A stretch of DNA of 64,000 nt from Propionibacteriaceae bacterium. Lineage in GTDB: Bacteria; Actinomycetota; Actinomycetes; Propionibacteriales; Propionibacteriaceae. The position numbers and the translations under genes were made by a program. Position 1 is the stretch's first letter. Every line of letters starts with the position of its first letter. Under the pieces are notes generated by a model. The model had not been told where the DNA came from. It was given only the letters and a program-made list of their open reading frames with translations, and made no database searches. The DNA lies in assembly GCA_031271975.1 (NCBI GenBank), contig JAISUR010000037.1:124001-188000 (forward strand). The letters run 5' to 3'. Below are positions 48,438-57,441 of the stretch, in pieces.

Positions 48438-49717
48438 GCGGCCACCTGATCCTGCCTCCGCCGCAGCCGAAGCCGGAGACGTACCAACGCCCTGCACCGG
48501 CGTCGCGGCGCTCGGCGCCCGTAGCTGACGAGGCTACCGCGCTGCTGCCGGCCACGCCGCGTGAACCCCAAACCACCCAGGAGACTCTCCCGGCGGCGCG
48601 CGATGCCGCGCCTGAGCCCTTGGCCGAAACCGCCCAAGCGCCGCGGACGACCGACGAGCCGTCCCAGCCCGCGGCGGCTTCCCCCTCTGAACAGCCCGAA
48701 CCGGAGCGGAAACCCAAACCACGGGCATTGTTCGTGCTGCAAATCGTGGGCACGGTCGTGCTGGCGCTGGTGGCCTGCCTGGGCGTGGACGCGGCGATCC
48801 TCTCCGCACGCGTGGCGCGCGTCGATCTCACGCAGCGCGTCGGGGTCTCCACGGGCGACAGCACAACCTGGCTCATAGTCGGGGCGGACACCAAACCCGT
48901 CACAGTCAACGGCGAGTTGGTGATGGAGGAGGATCTCAGCCTCGACGGCAGCGGGGAGGCGGTTCCGGTGGGGTCCCGCGCAGACGTGATCATCATCGTC
49001 AACGTCCCGCACGACGGCGGGCCCGCGACCGTCATCTCCATCCCGCGCGACCTGACGGTGCGCTACGACGCCGAAGGGCACATGGAGCGGCTGACACTGC
49101 GCCTGAAGCCCGGGCTCGATTTCCTGGCGGGGTCGCTGTGCGAAGGGTTGGGCATCGCCGTGGACCACGCCGCGATGGTCACCATGGACGGCATGGTCGC
49201 CCTCGTGGACTCGTTGGGCGGCGTGGAGATGAATGTCCAATACGCGACCCGCGACGCTGACAAGGGCTTGGACATTCCGGAGGCGGGGACGCAGTTGCTC
49301 AATGGGCAGAACGCGCTGGGATTGGTCGTGGCCCGCCATGCGGAGCAGCTCATCGACGGCCAGTGGATCGCGCTCAGCGAAGCCGAAGGGAACGTCGCCC
49401 GAGCCCGCTATGCAGGCCAGATCGTCGACGCTTTCATGGCGCGGGTCAAGTCGCAGGCGGCCAACCCGGTGGCCCTGCAGCAGTTGGCCTGGGCGGCCAC
49501 GGAAGGCGTCACGCTGGATTCTTCGGCGACACTGTTCGACCTGCTGGGGTTGGCCTCCAAGATCCAGTACACCGCCGGCGACGAGACCGAGGACATGTTG
49601 CTGTTGCCCGCGGACATCCTGCCCATGGAAGAGGCCAACTGGACGGCCTACGCCAACGACGAGACTTGGGCCATGCTCAACAAGTACGGGTACTACGCGG
49701 GTGGATGCCAACGCTGA
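48434..49717 (+). CDS. LytR-CpsA-Psr (LCP) family protein
   Basis: 427 residues. A Pro/Glu-rich cytoplasmic N-terminal region (~1-95), one membrane helix (~98-118), then an extracellular LCP domain with RADVIIIVNV and VISIPRDLTVRYD, whose Asp/Arg residues bind the lipid diphosphate. LCP enzymes transfer polyprenyl-linked glycans to peptidoglycan. Divergent in its second half. ATG overlaps the sortase stop. Association with a sortase and its substrate suggests work on a glycosylated surface protein or on wall polymers. Confidence 0.75.
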   Translation: MSGHLILPPPQPKPETYQRPAPASRRSAPVADEATALLPATPREPQTTQETLPAARDAAPEPLAETAQAPRTTDEPSQPAAASPSEQPEPERKPKPRALFVLQIVGTVVLALVACLGVDAAILSARVARVDLTQRVGVSTGDSTTWLIVGADTKPVTVNGELVMEEDLSLDGSGEAVPVGSRADVIIIVNVPHDGGPATVISIPRDLTVRYDAEGHMERLTLRLKPGLDFLAGSLCEGLGIAVDHAAMVTMDGMVALVDSLGGVEMNVQYATRDADKGLDIPEAGTQLLNGQNALGLVVARHAEQLIDGQWIALSEAEGNVARARYAGQIVDAFMARVKSQAANPVALQQLAWAATEGVTLDSSATLFDLLGLASKIQYTAGDETEDMLLLPADILPMEEANWTAYANDETWAMLNKYGYYAGGCQR

Positions 49718-49732
49718 GTTCTGCTCAAGCGA

Positions 49733-49738
49733 TAGGCT
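49733..49738 (+). promoter_or_regulatory. Possible -10 box, leaderless metallo-hydrolase mRNA
   Basis: TAGGCT ends 7 bases before the GTG at 49746; no Shine-Dalgarno sequence. Same layout as before the clgR-like gene. Confidence 0.4.
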
Positions 49739-49745
49739 TGCCCTC

Positions 49746-50453
49746 GTGTTCTTGGCATCTTTCGTATCCGGCCCCTGGCAGGCCAACTGCTACCTGTTGG
49801 CCGCCGAAGGCTCAACCCAGGCAGTGATCGTCGATCCGGGCATGGAAGCCGCGCCCACGATTCGCAAGGCCGCCGCCGAATACGGCCTGCGGCCCGTCGC
49901 GGTGCTGGCCACGCACGGCCATCTGGACCACGTGGCCGACGCCCGCGAAGTGAGCGAGGAATACCACGTGCCGGTGTGGATCCACTCCGCCGACCGGGAC
50001 ATGCTCGCCGACCCGCTGAGCGGGCTGGGTGGCGATTCGGCCGAGCTGGTGGCTGCGATGTATCCCGGCGGTTTCAGCGAGCCCGCCGAGGTGCTGGAAT
50101 ACGACACGCTGTTGGCTGAAGGCGAGCCGCTGTCCGTCGCCGGTTTGGAGTTCTCCCTGATCCACGCGCCGGGCCACACCCGAGGCTGCGTGCTGCTCAT
50201 GGTCGAATACCCGGGCGGACGTCCGGTTTCGCACCTGGTGTTCTCCGGCGACGTGCTGTTCCAAGGCTCCATCGGACGCACCGACTTGCCCGGCGGCTCG
50301 ATGGACGCGATGCTGCGGACCCTGTCCGGGCCCGTGCTGGGCCTGCCCGACTCGGCTGCGATTCTGCCTGGACACGGCGGCCAGTCGCTGATGGCGGCTG
50401 AACGCGCCAACAACCCGTACCTGCAAGCATCGTTCTTGCGGCGGGAGGTCTGA
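49746..50453 (+). CDS. Metallo-beta-lactamase fold hydrolase (glyoxalase II-like)
   Basis: 235 residues. Motif THGHLDHV near residue 57 supplies the HxHxDH metal ligands, with further ligands in HAPGHTRG, FSGDVLF and LPGHGG. N-terminus WQANCYLLA matches the YciB/GloB-like group that actinobacteria encode before hisS. Substrate is probably a thioester, but the sequence does not show which. GTG 49746 chosen; overlaps hisS by one base. Confidence 0.88.
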   Translation: MFLASFVSGPWQANCYLLAAEGSTQAVIVDPGMEAAPTIRKAAAEYGLRPVAVLATHGHLDHVADAREVSEEYHVPVWIHSADRDMLADPLSGLGGDSAELVAAMYPGGFSEPAEVLEYDTLLAEGEPLSVAGLEFSLIHAPGHTRGCVLLMVEYPGGRPVSHLVFSGDVLFQGSIGRTDLPGGSMDAMLRTLSGPVLGLPDSAAILPGHGGQSLMAAERANNPYLQASFLRREV

Positions 50454-51784
50454 TGGCCCGCGCGAAGCTGTCCGGATTTCCGGAATTTCTGCCTGCGGGC
50501 CGCGTCGTCGAACAGCGGGTGCTGGCCGCGATAGCCGAGACCTTCGAGTTGCACGGTTTCGGATCGATCGAGACCCGGGCCCTGGAGACGATGGAGTCGT
50601 TGACCCGCAAGGGCGAGATCGACAAAGAGGTCTACGCCGTCAAGCGCATTCACGCGGCCGCCGACGAGCCCGCCGAATTCGGCCTGCACTTTGATCTGAC
50701 CGTGCCGTTCGCCCGCTACGTGCTGGAGAACGCGGGCCAGCTGCAATTCCCATTCAGGCGCTACCAGATCCAGAAGGCCTGGCGCGGCGAACGCCCGCAG
50801 GAAGGCCGCTACCGGGAGTTCCTGCAAGCCGACGTCGACGTGGTGGGGCAGGGCTCGCTGGCCGCCCACCACGACGTGGAATTGCCCCTCGTGACGCTCG
50901 CCGCGCTGGAAAAACTGCATGTAGATTTCTCGGTGCCCACGGTCACCATGTCGGTGAACAACCGCAAGCTCTCCGAGGGCTTCTATCGCGGGTTGGGCGT
51001 GGCCGAGCCGATGGCTGTGCTGCAACGCGTGGACAAGCTGGACAAGATCGGGCCGGAGAAAGTCGCAGAACTGCTGCGATCCGAGCTGGGCATGTCGGCC
51101 GCCGCCGCCGCGTCCTGCCTGAAGTTGGCCGAGATCCGCACGCCTGACACCTCCTTCGTGGACCGCGTGCGGGCTATCGGAGTCACCCACCCGCTGCTGG
51201 ACGCCGGCCTGGCCGAGTTGGCCGACGTCGTGGAAGCGGCGGCGAAACTGGTGCCGGGCCGCCTGGTGGCCGACCTGAAGATCGCGCGCGGGCTGGATTA
51301 CTACACCGGCACGGTATATGAGACGGTGATGGACTCGATGGAGTCGATGGGGTCGATATCGTCGGGTGGACGCTACGACTCACTGGCCTCCGATGGCAAG
51401 AACACCTATCCCGGTGTCGGCCTTTCGATCGGGGTCAGCCGGATCTTGGTGCCATTGATCGGGCGCGGCGCGTTGGATGCCTCCCGTCCGGTGCCGAGTT
51501 GCGTGTTGGTCGCCGTGGATTCGGAAGAGACCAGGCTTGCCGCCAACGAAACGGCCGCCAAGCTGCGGGCGCGGGGGATAGCGGCGGAAGTTTCCCCGGA
51601 CGCCGCCAAGTACGGCAAGCAGATCCGCTATGCCGACCGGCGCGGCATCCCGTACGTGTGGTTCTCCCCGGGCCAGGTCAAGGACATCCGCAGCGGGGAG
51701 CAAGTCCCGGCCGATCCGGAAAGCTGGATGCCCGCTGCCGCCGACCTGCGGCCGCGCGTGCTGTCAGCGGGTTCCGGCCGGTGA
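50453..51784 (+). CDS. hisS: Histidyl-tRNA synthetase
   Basis: 443-residue class II synthetase. Motif 1 region near residue 25, FDLTVPFARYV near residue 80, motif 2 RYQIQKAWRGERPQEGRYREF near residue 103, histidine motif IARGLDYYTGTVYE near residue 280 and a C-terminal anticodon domain. HisZ is excluded by the anticodon domain and intact motifs. Together with MBL and aspS forms the usual actinobacterial order. Confidence 0.96.
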   Translation: MARAKLSGFPEFLPAGRVVEQRVLAAIAETFELHGFGSIETRALETMESLTRKGEIDKEVYAVKRIHAAADEPAEFGLHFDLTVPFARYVLENAGQLQFPFRRYQIQKAWRGERPQEGRYREFLQADVDVVGQGSLAAHHDVELPLVTLAALEKLHVDFSVPTVTMSVNNRKLSEGFYRGLGVAEPMAVLQRVDKLDKIGPEKVAELLRSELGMSAAAAASCLKLAEIRTPDTSFVDRVRAIGVTHPLLDAGLAELADVVEAAAKLVPGRLVADLKIARGLDYYTGTVYETVMDSMESMGSISSGGRYDSLASDGKNTYPGVGLSIGVSRILVPLIGRGALDASRPVPSCVLVAVDSEETRLAANETAAKLRARGIAAEVSPDAAKYGKQIRYADRRGIPYVWFSPGQVKDIRSGEQVPADPESWMPAAADLRPRVLSAGSGR

Positions 51785-51820
51785 CACTACAATCTTCAGG
51801 TTGCCTAGGGAAGGAATGAA

Positions 51821-53584
51821 ATGCTGCGGACGCACCTGGCAGGCAAATTGGGAACCGGCGACGTCGGCGCCACCGTGACATTGGCGGGATGGGTGGCCAA
51901 GCGCCGCGACCTCGGCGGGCTCGCCTTCATCGATCTGCGGGATTCCTCCGGGATCGTGCAGGTGGTGATCCGCGACGAGATGCTGGAGGCCTCCGGCGCC
52001 CATTCGCTGCGCAACGAATACTGCATCCAGGTGACTGGGCAAGTCGAGCGGCGCTCGGCCGACACCGTGAACCCGGCGATTCCCACCGGCGAGATCGAGG
52101 TCGCCATCGCGTCGTTGACAGTGCTGAACCCGTCCGCCCCGCTGCCGTTCCAGATCGACGAGCGTACGGCCGTGGGCGAAGAGGCCCGCTTGAAGTACCG
52201 CTATCTCGATTTGCGGCGCCCGGCTCCGGGGGCCGCAATCCGGCTGCGTTCCCAGGTGAACCGCGCCGCCCGCGAAGTGTTGCACGAGCGTGGATTCGTG
52301 GAAATTGAGACTCCCACGATGACGCGGTCCACGCCGGAAGGGGCGCGCGATTTCGTGGTCCCTGCCCGGCTCGCCCCCGGTTGCTGGTACGCCTTGCCGC
52401 AGAGCCCGCAGCTGTTCAAGCAGTTGCTGATGGTGGCCGGCATGGAACGCTACTACCAGATCGCCCGCTGCTACCGCGATGAGGACTTCCGGGCGGACCG
52501 GCAGCCCGAGTTCACCCAGCTCGACATCGAGTTGAGCTTCGTGGACCAGGACGATGTGATCGAGGTCGGCGAAGCGGTGATCAAGGCGGTGTGGGCGCTT
52601 ATCGGCTACGACCTGCCGACGCCGCTGCCGCGCATCAGCTACGCCGAAGCGCTGGACCGCTACGGTTCCGACAAGCCAGATCTGCGGTTCGGGCTCGAAT
52701 TGAAGGAAGTCACCGGTTTCTTCGCCGACACCCCGTTCCGGGTTTTCCAGGCCCCTTACGTGGGCGCGATCGTGATGCCGGGCGGGGCTTCGCAGCCGCG
52801 GCGCACCTTCGACGCTTGGCAGGAGTGGGCCAAGCAGCGCGGGGCGAAAGGTTTGGCGTATGTCACCGTGGGCGAGGAGCTGGGCGGCCCGGTCGCCAAG
52901 AACATCTCCGATGCCGAACGCGCGGGTTTGGCGGCGGCGGTCGGCGCCGCAGCCGGCGACTGCATCTTCTTCGCCGCCGGCCCCAAGAAGAAGTCGCAAG
53001 AACTCCTGGGTGCGGCTCGCGTGGAGATCGCCCGCCGTTTGGGCCTGGTCGACGAGAACGCCTGGAGCTTCCTGTGGGTCGTTGACGCGCCGCTGTTCGA
53101 ACCTGCCGCCGACGCGGTGGCCGCCGGCGACGTGGCGGTCGGCGCCGGAGCTTGGACGGCGGTGCACCACGCCTTCACTTCGCCGAAACCCGAGCACTTG
53201 GAGACCTTCGACACCGACCCGGGCTCGGCGCTGGCGTATGCCTACGACATGGTGTGCAACGGCAACGAAATCGGCGGCGGCTCGATCCGTATCCACCGTC
53301 GCGACGTGCAGGAGCGCGTCTTCAAGGTGATGGGGCTGGGCGCCGACGAGGCCCAGGAGAAATTCGGCTTCCTGCTGGACGCGTTCCAGGTCGGCGCGCC
53401 GCCGCACGGTGGCATCGCTTTCGGCTGGGACCGCATTTGCGCGCTGCTGTCGCGCACTGAGTCGATCCGCGACGTGATCGCCTTCCCCAAGACCGGCGGC
53501 GGCTACGATCCGCTGACTGGGGCGCCGGCGCCGATCACGGACAGACAGCGCAAGGAAGCTGGTATCGACGCGAAACCAGAGTAG
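51821..53584 (+). CDS. aspS: Aspartyl-tRNA synthetase
   Basis: 587 residues. N-terminal OB-fold anticodon domain ([17 protein letters not shown]), motif 2 [21 protein letters not shown] near residue 208, bacterial GAD insertion (~300-420) and motif 3 [15 protein letters not shown] near residue 528. Probably non-discriminating for Asn if no AsnRS exists, which cannot be judged here. Last housekeeping gene before the lipid-type cluster; no terminator is evident after it. Confidence 0.96.
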   Translation: MLRTHLAGKLGTGDVGATVTLAGWVAKRRDLGGLAFIDLRDSSGIVQVVIRDEMLEASGAHSLRNEYCIQVTGQVERRSADTVNPAIPTGEIEVAIASLTVLNPSAPLPFQIDERTAVGEEARLKYRYLDLRRPAPGAAIRLRSQVNRAAREVLHERGFVEIETPTMTRSTPEGARDFVVPARLAPGCWYALPQSPQLFKQLLMVAGMERYYQIARCYRDEDFRADRQPEFTQLDIELSFVDQDDVIEVGEAVIKAVWALIGYDLPTPLPRISYAEALDRYGSDKPDLRFGLELKEVTGFFADTPFRVFQAPYVGAIVMPGGASQPRRTFDAWQEWAKQRGAKGLAYVTVGEELGGPVAKNISDAERAGLAAAVGAAAGDCIFFAAGPKKKSQELLGAARVEIARRLGLVDENAWSFLWVVDAPLFEPAADAVAAGDVAVGAGAWTAVHHAFTSPKPEHLETFDTDPGSALAYAYDMVCNGNEIGGGSIRIHRRDVQERVFKVMGLGADEAQEKFGFLLDAFQVGAPPHGGIAFGWDRICALLSRTESIRDVIAFPKTGGGYDPLTGAPAPITDRQRKEAGIDAKPE

Positions 53585-53652
53585 TTATTGCTGGTCAAGT
53601 GAGGTTTCGGAACGCAGCTAAGTTACCGACAATTTGTTTCGCCCCGTAGGTC

Positions 53653-53680
53653 TTGCGCCTTTGAAATGAAAAGGTATGGT
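53653..53680 (+). promoter_or_regulatory. Candidate promoter of the seven-gene cluster
   Basis: TTGCGC (53653-53658) and TATGGT (53675-53680) with a 16-base spacer, in a stretch richer in A and T than its surroundings. The start site would fall near 53687, giving a leader of about 25 bases that includes the GGAGG ribosome-binding site. It is the only clear promoter-like site in the cluster. Confidence 0.45.
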
Positions 53681-53711
53681 AAGCCAAGTAACTCACCCCT
53701 ATGGAGGCTGC

Positions 53712-54611
53712 ATGTCCGCGAGATTGCGTGTCTATCTCGCTGAGATGTATCCAGTGATCCCTCGGTTTGCGTTGGGTTACATCCTATTTTTCGAAATGTA
53801 CTTCCTTGTGCTGCTCACTCACGGCCATGCCGGTTTCGAGTTGGGCGTGGGCGAGGCCGTGGCGGGGTTCACGATCTTCGCTTTCCTGCTGAGCCTGCGC
53901 GTCGCGGATGACCTGAAGGACTACGAAGCGGATCTGGTGCTCTTTCCGGAGCGCCCGCTGCCCGCCGGGAAAGTCTCCAAACGCGATCTGCTGGTGATGC
54001 TGGCCGTCGTCGATACACTGACGGCCGCGGCCAACCTGGTGTTCGTGCGCAACTATCTGTTCTTCGCCCTGTTGGTGGCCTATGGCTTCCTCATGTCGTT
54101 CTGGTTTTTCCAGAAGTACCGCATCCAGCGCAGCTTGCCGTTGGCGCTGGTCACGCACAATCCGGTGCAGTTGGTGATGAACGCGTACGTGATCTCGTTT
54201 GCCTGCGAGCGCTACGGCATCGAGCTGTTCACGGTCAACAACCTGCTGATCTTGTGCACGCTCTACTTCCCGGGCCTGATCTGGGAAATCGCCCGCAAAG
54301 TGCGCGCCCCCGAGGAGGAGACCGAATACACCACCTATTCCAAGTTGTTCGGGGTGCGCAAACCAGTCGTGTTCATCCTGGGAGTCATGGCGCTGGACTT
54401 CGTCACCAGCTCGATCCTCATATATCAGCTCTACCCGTGGGCGGTGGCCACTGTCATAGCGGCCTACGCGTGGCTGGTCTGGATGAGCGTCCGGTTCCTG
54501 CGCGATCCACACCGTTTCAAACTGGTCGACAAGGTGATCGTCTACGACTATCTCGCCGAGGGGTCGATGGTGGTGTTCATCGGCGCGCGGCTGCTCGGGT
54601 TGGGGGTGTGA
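53712..54611 (+). CDS. UbiA-family prenyltransferase-like membrane protein
   Basis: 299 residues with about eight hydrophobic segments. UbiA enzymes join an isoprenyl diphosphate to an aromatic or polar acceptor. The first Asp-rich motif is RVADDLKDYEAD (D67, D70, D74), followed by FPERPLPAGKVSKRDL as in UbiA and archaeal DGGGP synthases. The second motif is changed: WEIARKVRAPEEETEYTTYSK (E192, K196) stands where DxxxD is expected. ATG 53712 has GGAGG 5 bases upstream. First of seven overlapping genes; acceptor unknown. Confidence 0.82.
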   Translation: MSARLRVYLAEMYPVIPRFALGYILFFEMYFLVLLTHGHAGFELGVGEAVAGFTIFAFLLSLRVADDLKDYEADLVLFPERPLPAGKVSKRDLLVMLAVVDTLTAAANLVFVRNYLFFALLVAYGFLMSFWFFQKYRIQRSLPLALVTHNPVQLVMNAYVISFACERYGIELFTVNNLLILCTLYFPGLIWEIARKVRAPEEETEYTTYSKLFGVRKPVVFILGVMALDFVTSSILIYQLYPWAVATVIAAYAWLVWMSVRFLRDPHRFKLVDKVIVYDYLAEGSMVVFIGARLLGLGV

Positions 54612-55195
54612 TGGACTGGCTCGCGGAAATGTACATCACGCTGTTGCCGGGCATGGCGGCGGGTGTCCTGAACATGGTCTGGTGCAAGGCGCTGCGTTTC
54701 CCAGCTCCGATCGACGGCGGGCGGAACTGGTGCGACGGGCGCCGTGTCTTCGGGGACAACAAGACGTGGAAAGGCCTGATCGGAATGGTGGTGCTGGGCT
54801 GTGCGTGTTCGGCCGCTTGGGGGGCGGCCTGCGCCGCCAACGGCTACTTGGGCCAGCACAACTACTTCTACCAGGGCCCCTTCTCCAACACCTTCGCGTA
54901 CAACGCCGGCGTGGGTGCCGCCATCGGCCTGGCCTACGCCGTCTTCGAACTCCCCAACTCATTCTTGAAACGCCGCCTGGCGGTGGAGCCGGGCAAGCCG
55001 GCCCCGCGGGCCTGGCGAATTCTGTTCACCTGCCTGGACCAAGCCGACTCGGTAGTGGGCATGGTTTTCGTGGTGAGTGTGTTCCATCCGTTGTCATTGG
55101 GCTATTTTTGGGCCTACGTCGCGGTCGGCTCGGCCACGCACGCGGTCTTGAACGTCTTGTTGTTCCTCGCGGGTTTAAGGAGGCAGCCACTGTGA
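54611..55195 (+). CDS. CDP-archaeol synthase-like protein (CarS/DUF46)
   Basis: 194-residue membrane protein. CarS uses CTP to activate an unsaturated archaeal ether phospholipid. Matching motifs: PIDGG (33-37), DGRRVFGDNKTWKG (42-55), FELPNSFLKRR (112-122) and DQADSVVG (143-150), in place of CarS DQLDFVxG. About four or five hydrophobic segments. It is much shorter than CdsA and lacks the CdsA signature, so it is not the ordinary CDP-diacylglycerol synthase. ATG overlaps the UbiA stop (TGATG). Confidence 0.85.
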   Translation: MDWLAEMYITLLPGMAAGVLNMVWCKALRFPAPIDGGRNWCDGRRVFGDNKTWKGLIGMVVLGCACSAAWGAACAANGYLGQHNYFYQGPFSNTFAYNAGVGAAIGLAYAVFELPNSFLKRRLAVEPGKPAPRAWRILFTCLDQADSVVGMVFVVSVFHPLSLGYFWAYVAVGSATHAVLNVLLFLAGLRRQPL

Positions 55196-57441
55196 GTTTG
55201 GTCGAGTTGATCGCCGCCGGGCCGGCGGAGCATGTGGGCGCGAAGGCCGCCAACTTGGGCATCCTGGCGCGGGCCGGTTTTCCAGTCCCGCCGGGCTGGG
55301 TCGTACCCGTGGGGGCTCAAGCTACCCCCGAGTGGTTCGCGGATCTTCCCGAGGGGCGCTATGCCGTGCGGTCATCGGGCCAACACGAGGATCTGGCCGG
55401 GCTGTCCTTTGCCGGCCAGTACAAGACGCTGCTCAACGTGGGCAAAGACAAGCTGGCCGAGGCGGTTCGCGAATGCCAAGCTTCGGCCGACGCCGGCCCG
55501 GCGGCCGCCTATCTCGCCCAGCACGGCATGGAGCGCGGCTCCATGGCGGTCATCGTACAGCAGATGGTCGACGCCGAGTTTGCCGGGGTGGCTTTCACGC
55601 TCAATCCGCTCACCGGGGCGGACACCGAACTCGTGGTGGAATACACCGAGGGGTTGGGAGAGGCGCTGGTCTCGGGCCAAGTGGAGCCGCTGCGGGCCAG
55701 TTGTGATTGGGCGGAGCCGACGGCGCTGGCGATGCCAGGTGTGAGCGGCGAGATCGCCCAAGAACTGGCTGGTGAGTGCGCCCGCGCGCAGCGTTTGTTC
55801 GGCTTTCCCCTCGACATCGAGTTTGCCGTTGACGGCCACCTGTGGATACTGCAAGCCCGCCCGATCACACGCGTCACCTACACCGGACTGGACGACATCT
55901 GGACCACGGCCGACTTCAAAGACGGCGGCGTTTCGGCCCAAGCCTGCAAACAGTACATGTGGAGCCTGTACGAGTACATCTGGGAACACTCGCTGGCCGA
56001 CTTCTTGGTCTCGTCGCGGCTGATCGAACCGGAGCGGCTGCGCAAGCTGGGGCGCATGTTCTACGGCAGGCCGTATTGGAACCTGTCCGTCGTCAAGGAA
56101 GTGATGTCGCGCGTGCCCGGATACTGCGAGCGCGATTTCGACGAGGAGTTCGGCATCCAGGTGGCCTATGACGGCCCGGGCACCAAGACGCGGATCAGCC
56201 CGGCGTCGCTGCTGCGGTTGGTTCCGGCGGCGTTGGCACAGCGGAAATTCCTGGCGGAACGCGAGCGGGATGCGGGCAAACTTGCCGAGCGGATCAGGTC
56301 CCTGGTCGCGGCGCGACTGGAAGAGTTGCCCACGCTGGTCGACCGGGCGAGCCTGGAACGTGGTTTTCGCCTGGTCACCAAGGAGAATTACCTGCTGAGC
56401 GAGTCGACGTACTTTTGGCAGATCTTCCTGAACACCATCCACCAGTCGCTGTTCAAGGATTCGCTCGGCAAGGCGGTCGACCTCCAGACGTATCTGCGGC
56501 TCCTCGGCGGTCTGGACGACGTATCCCACTTGCGGCCGTTCCAAGATCTGTGGGAACTCAGCCGCAAACTGCGGGGCGAGGGGCGCGAACCTGTCTTGGA
56601 AGACGTCGCGGCGCACATCGAACGCTATGGATACCACTCTGACAAGGAGCTCGACGTCGGCTATCCGAACTATTGGGAGCAGCCGGACGTGGTGTTGGGT
56701 AAGTTGAAACAGCTTTGCGCGCTCGACTCCGCGCACGCCCCCGACGTCGGCCAAGCCGCGCAGCGGCAGGCGTACCGCGAAGCGCTGGCCAGCGTGGGGA
56801 AGCCGCGGCTCGTGCGCAAAGTCGAACGCGTGCGCAAGCTGCTGTGGTGGCGGGAAGAGTTCCGCGACCTGTCCACCATGATGTATGACGTGATCCGGCG
56901 CTATACCGTCGCGCTGGCCAACATTTACGCCGCGGAGGGGATTATCGCCCGCGACGACATCTGGCACCTTCCGGTGGCCGAGTTGTGGCGTTTCGGGGAG
57001 GATCGAGATGTGGACCGCCTGCGGGCGATAGGGGACCGCAACCGCCGCTACTACGAGGCGTATCGCAACTATGTTTCCGAGAACGAAATCGGCCCGCGGT
57101 TCCAGGCCCAGCGGGTCGCCGCCGCCGCAGACCTGTCCGGCATTGGCTGCTCCGTGGGCCAAGTGACGGGCACGGCGCGCGTCATCGATGGCTTGGAAGA
57201 CATGGGACGGTTGCGGGAAGGCGACATCTTGGTCACCCGCTTCACCGATACCGGGTGGACCGAGAAGTTCGCCATGGTGGCCGCGGTGGTGACCGAATAT
57301 GGTGGAATGCTGTGCCACGCGGCGATCGTGTCGCGCGAATACGGCGTGCCCTGCGTAGTGGCCGTGAAGGGGGCTACGGCCGCCATCGCCGATGGGCAAG
57401 TGATCACCGTAGACGGGGGAACGGGCCAGGTGATCCGATGA
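55192..57441 (+). CDS. PEP synthase / rifampin phosphotransferase-like dikinase
   Basis: 749 residues. N-terminal ATP-grasp (PPDK_N) domain: YAVRSSGQHEDLAGLSFAGQ near residue 46, VQQMVDAEFAGVAFTLNP near residue 123, DIEFAVDGHLWILQARPITR near residue 212. Long middle domain (~240-640) of unknown specificity. C-terminal swivelling domain with the phospho-accepting His in GGMLCHAAIVSREYG (H709). The order ATP-grasp, middle, His domain is that of rifampin phosphotransferase, which phosphorylates a hydroxyl; PEP synthase has a different C-terminal barrel. I infer phosphorylation of a lipid or polyprenol. GTG 55192 overlaps the CarS stop. Confidence 0.85.
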   Translation: MSLVELIAAGPAEHVGAKAANLGILARAGFPVPPGWVVPVGAQATPEWFADLPEGRYAVRSSGQHEDLAGLSFAGQYKTLLNVGKDKLAEAVRECQASADAGPAAAYLAQHGMERGSMAVIVQQMVDAEFAGVAFTLNPLTGADTELVVEYTEGLGEALVSGQVEPLRASCDWAEPTALAMPGVSGEIAQELAGECARAQRLFGFPLDIEFAVDGHLWILQARPITRVTYTGLDDIWTTADFKDGGVSAQACKQYMWSLYEYIWEHSLADFLVSSRLIEPERLRKLGRMFYGRPYWNLSVVKEVMSRVPGYCERDFDEEFGIQVAYDGPGTKTRISPASLLRLVPAALAQRKFLAERERDAGKLAERIRSLVAARLEELPTLVDRASLERGFRLVTKENYLLSESTYFWQIFLNTIHQSLFKDSLGKAVDLQTYLRLLGGLDDVSHLRPFQDLWELSRKLRGEGREPVLEDVAAHIERYGYHSDKELDVGYPNYWEQPDVVLGKLKQLCALDSAHAPDVGQAAQRQAYREALASVGKPRLVRKVERVRKLLWWREEFRDLSTMMYDVIRRYTVALANIYAAEGIIARDDIWHLPVAELWRFGEDRDVDRLRAIGDRNRRYYEAYRNYVSENEIGPRFQAQRVAAAADLSGIGCSVGQVTGTARVIDGLEDMGRLREGDILVTRFTDTGWTEKFAMVAAVVTEYGGMLCHAAIVSREYGVPCVVAVKGATAAIADGQVITVDGGTGQVIR

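Noticed and set aside
50453-51784. HisZ, the regulatory HisS-like subunit of short HisG
   Set aside because: The protein has intact catalytic motifs and an anticodon-binding domain, and the HisG here is the long form that does not need HisZ.
54611-55195. Ordinary CDP-diacylglycerol synthase (CdsA)
   Set aside because: At 194 residues it is too short and lacks the C-terminal CdsA signature; PIDGG, GDNKTW and DQADS match CarS/DUF46.
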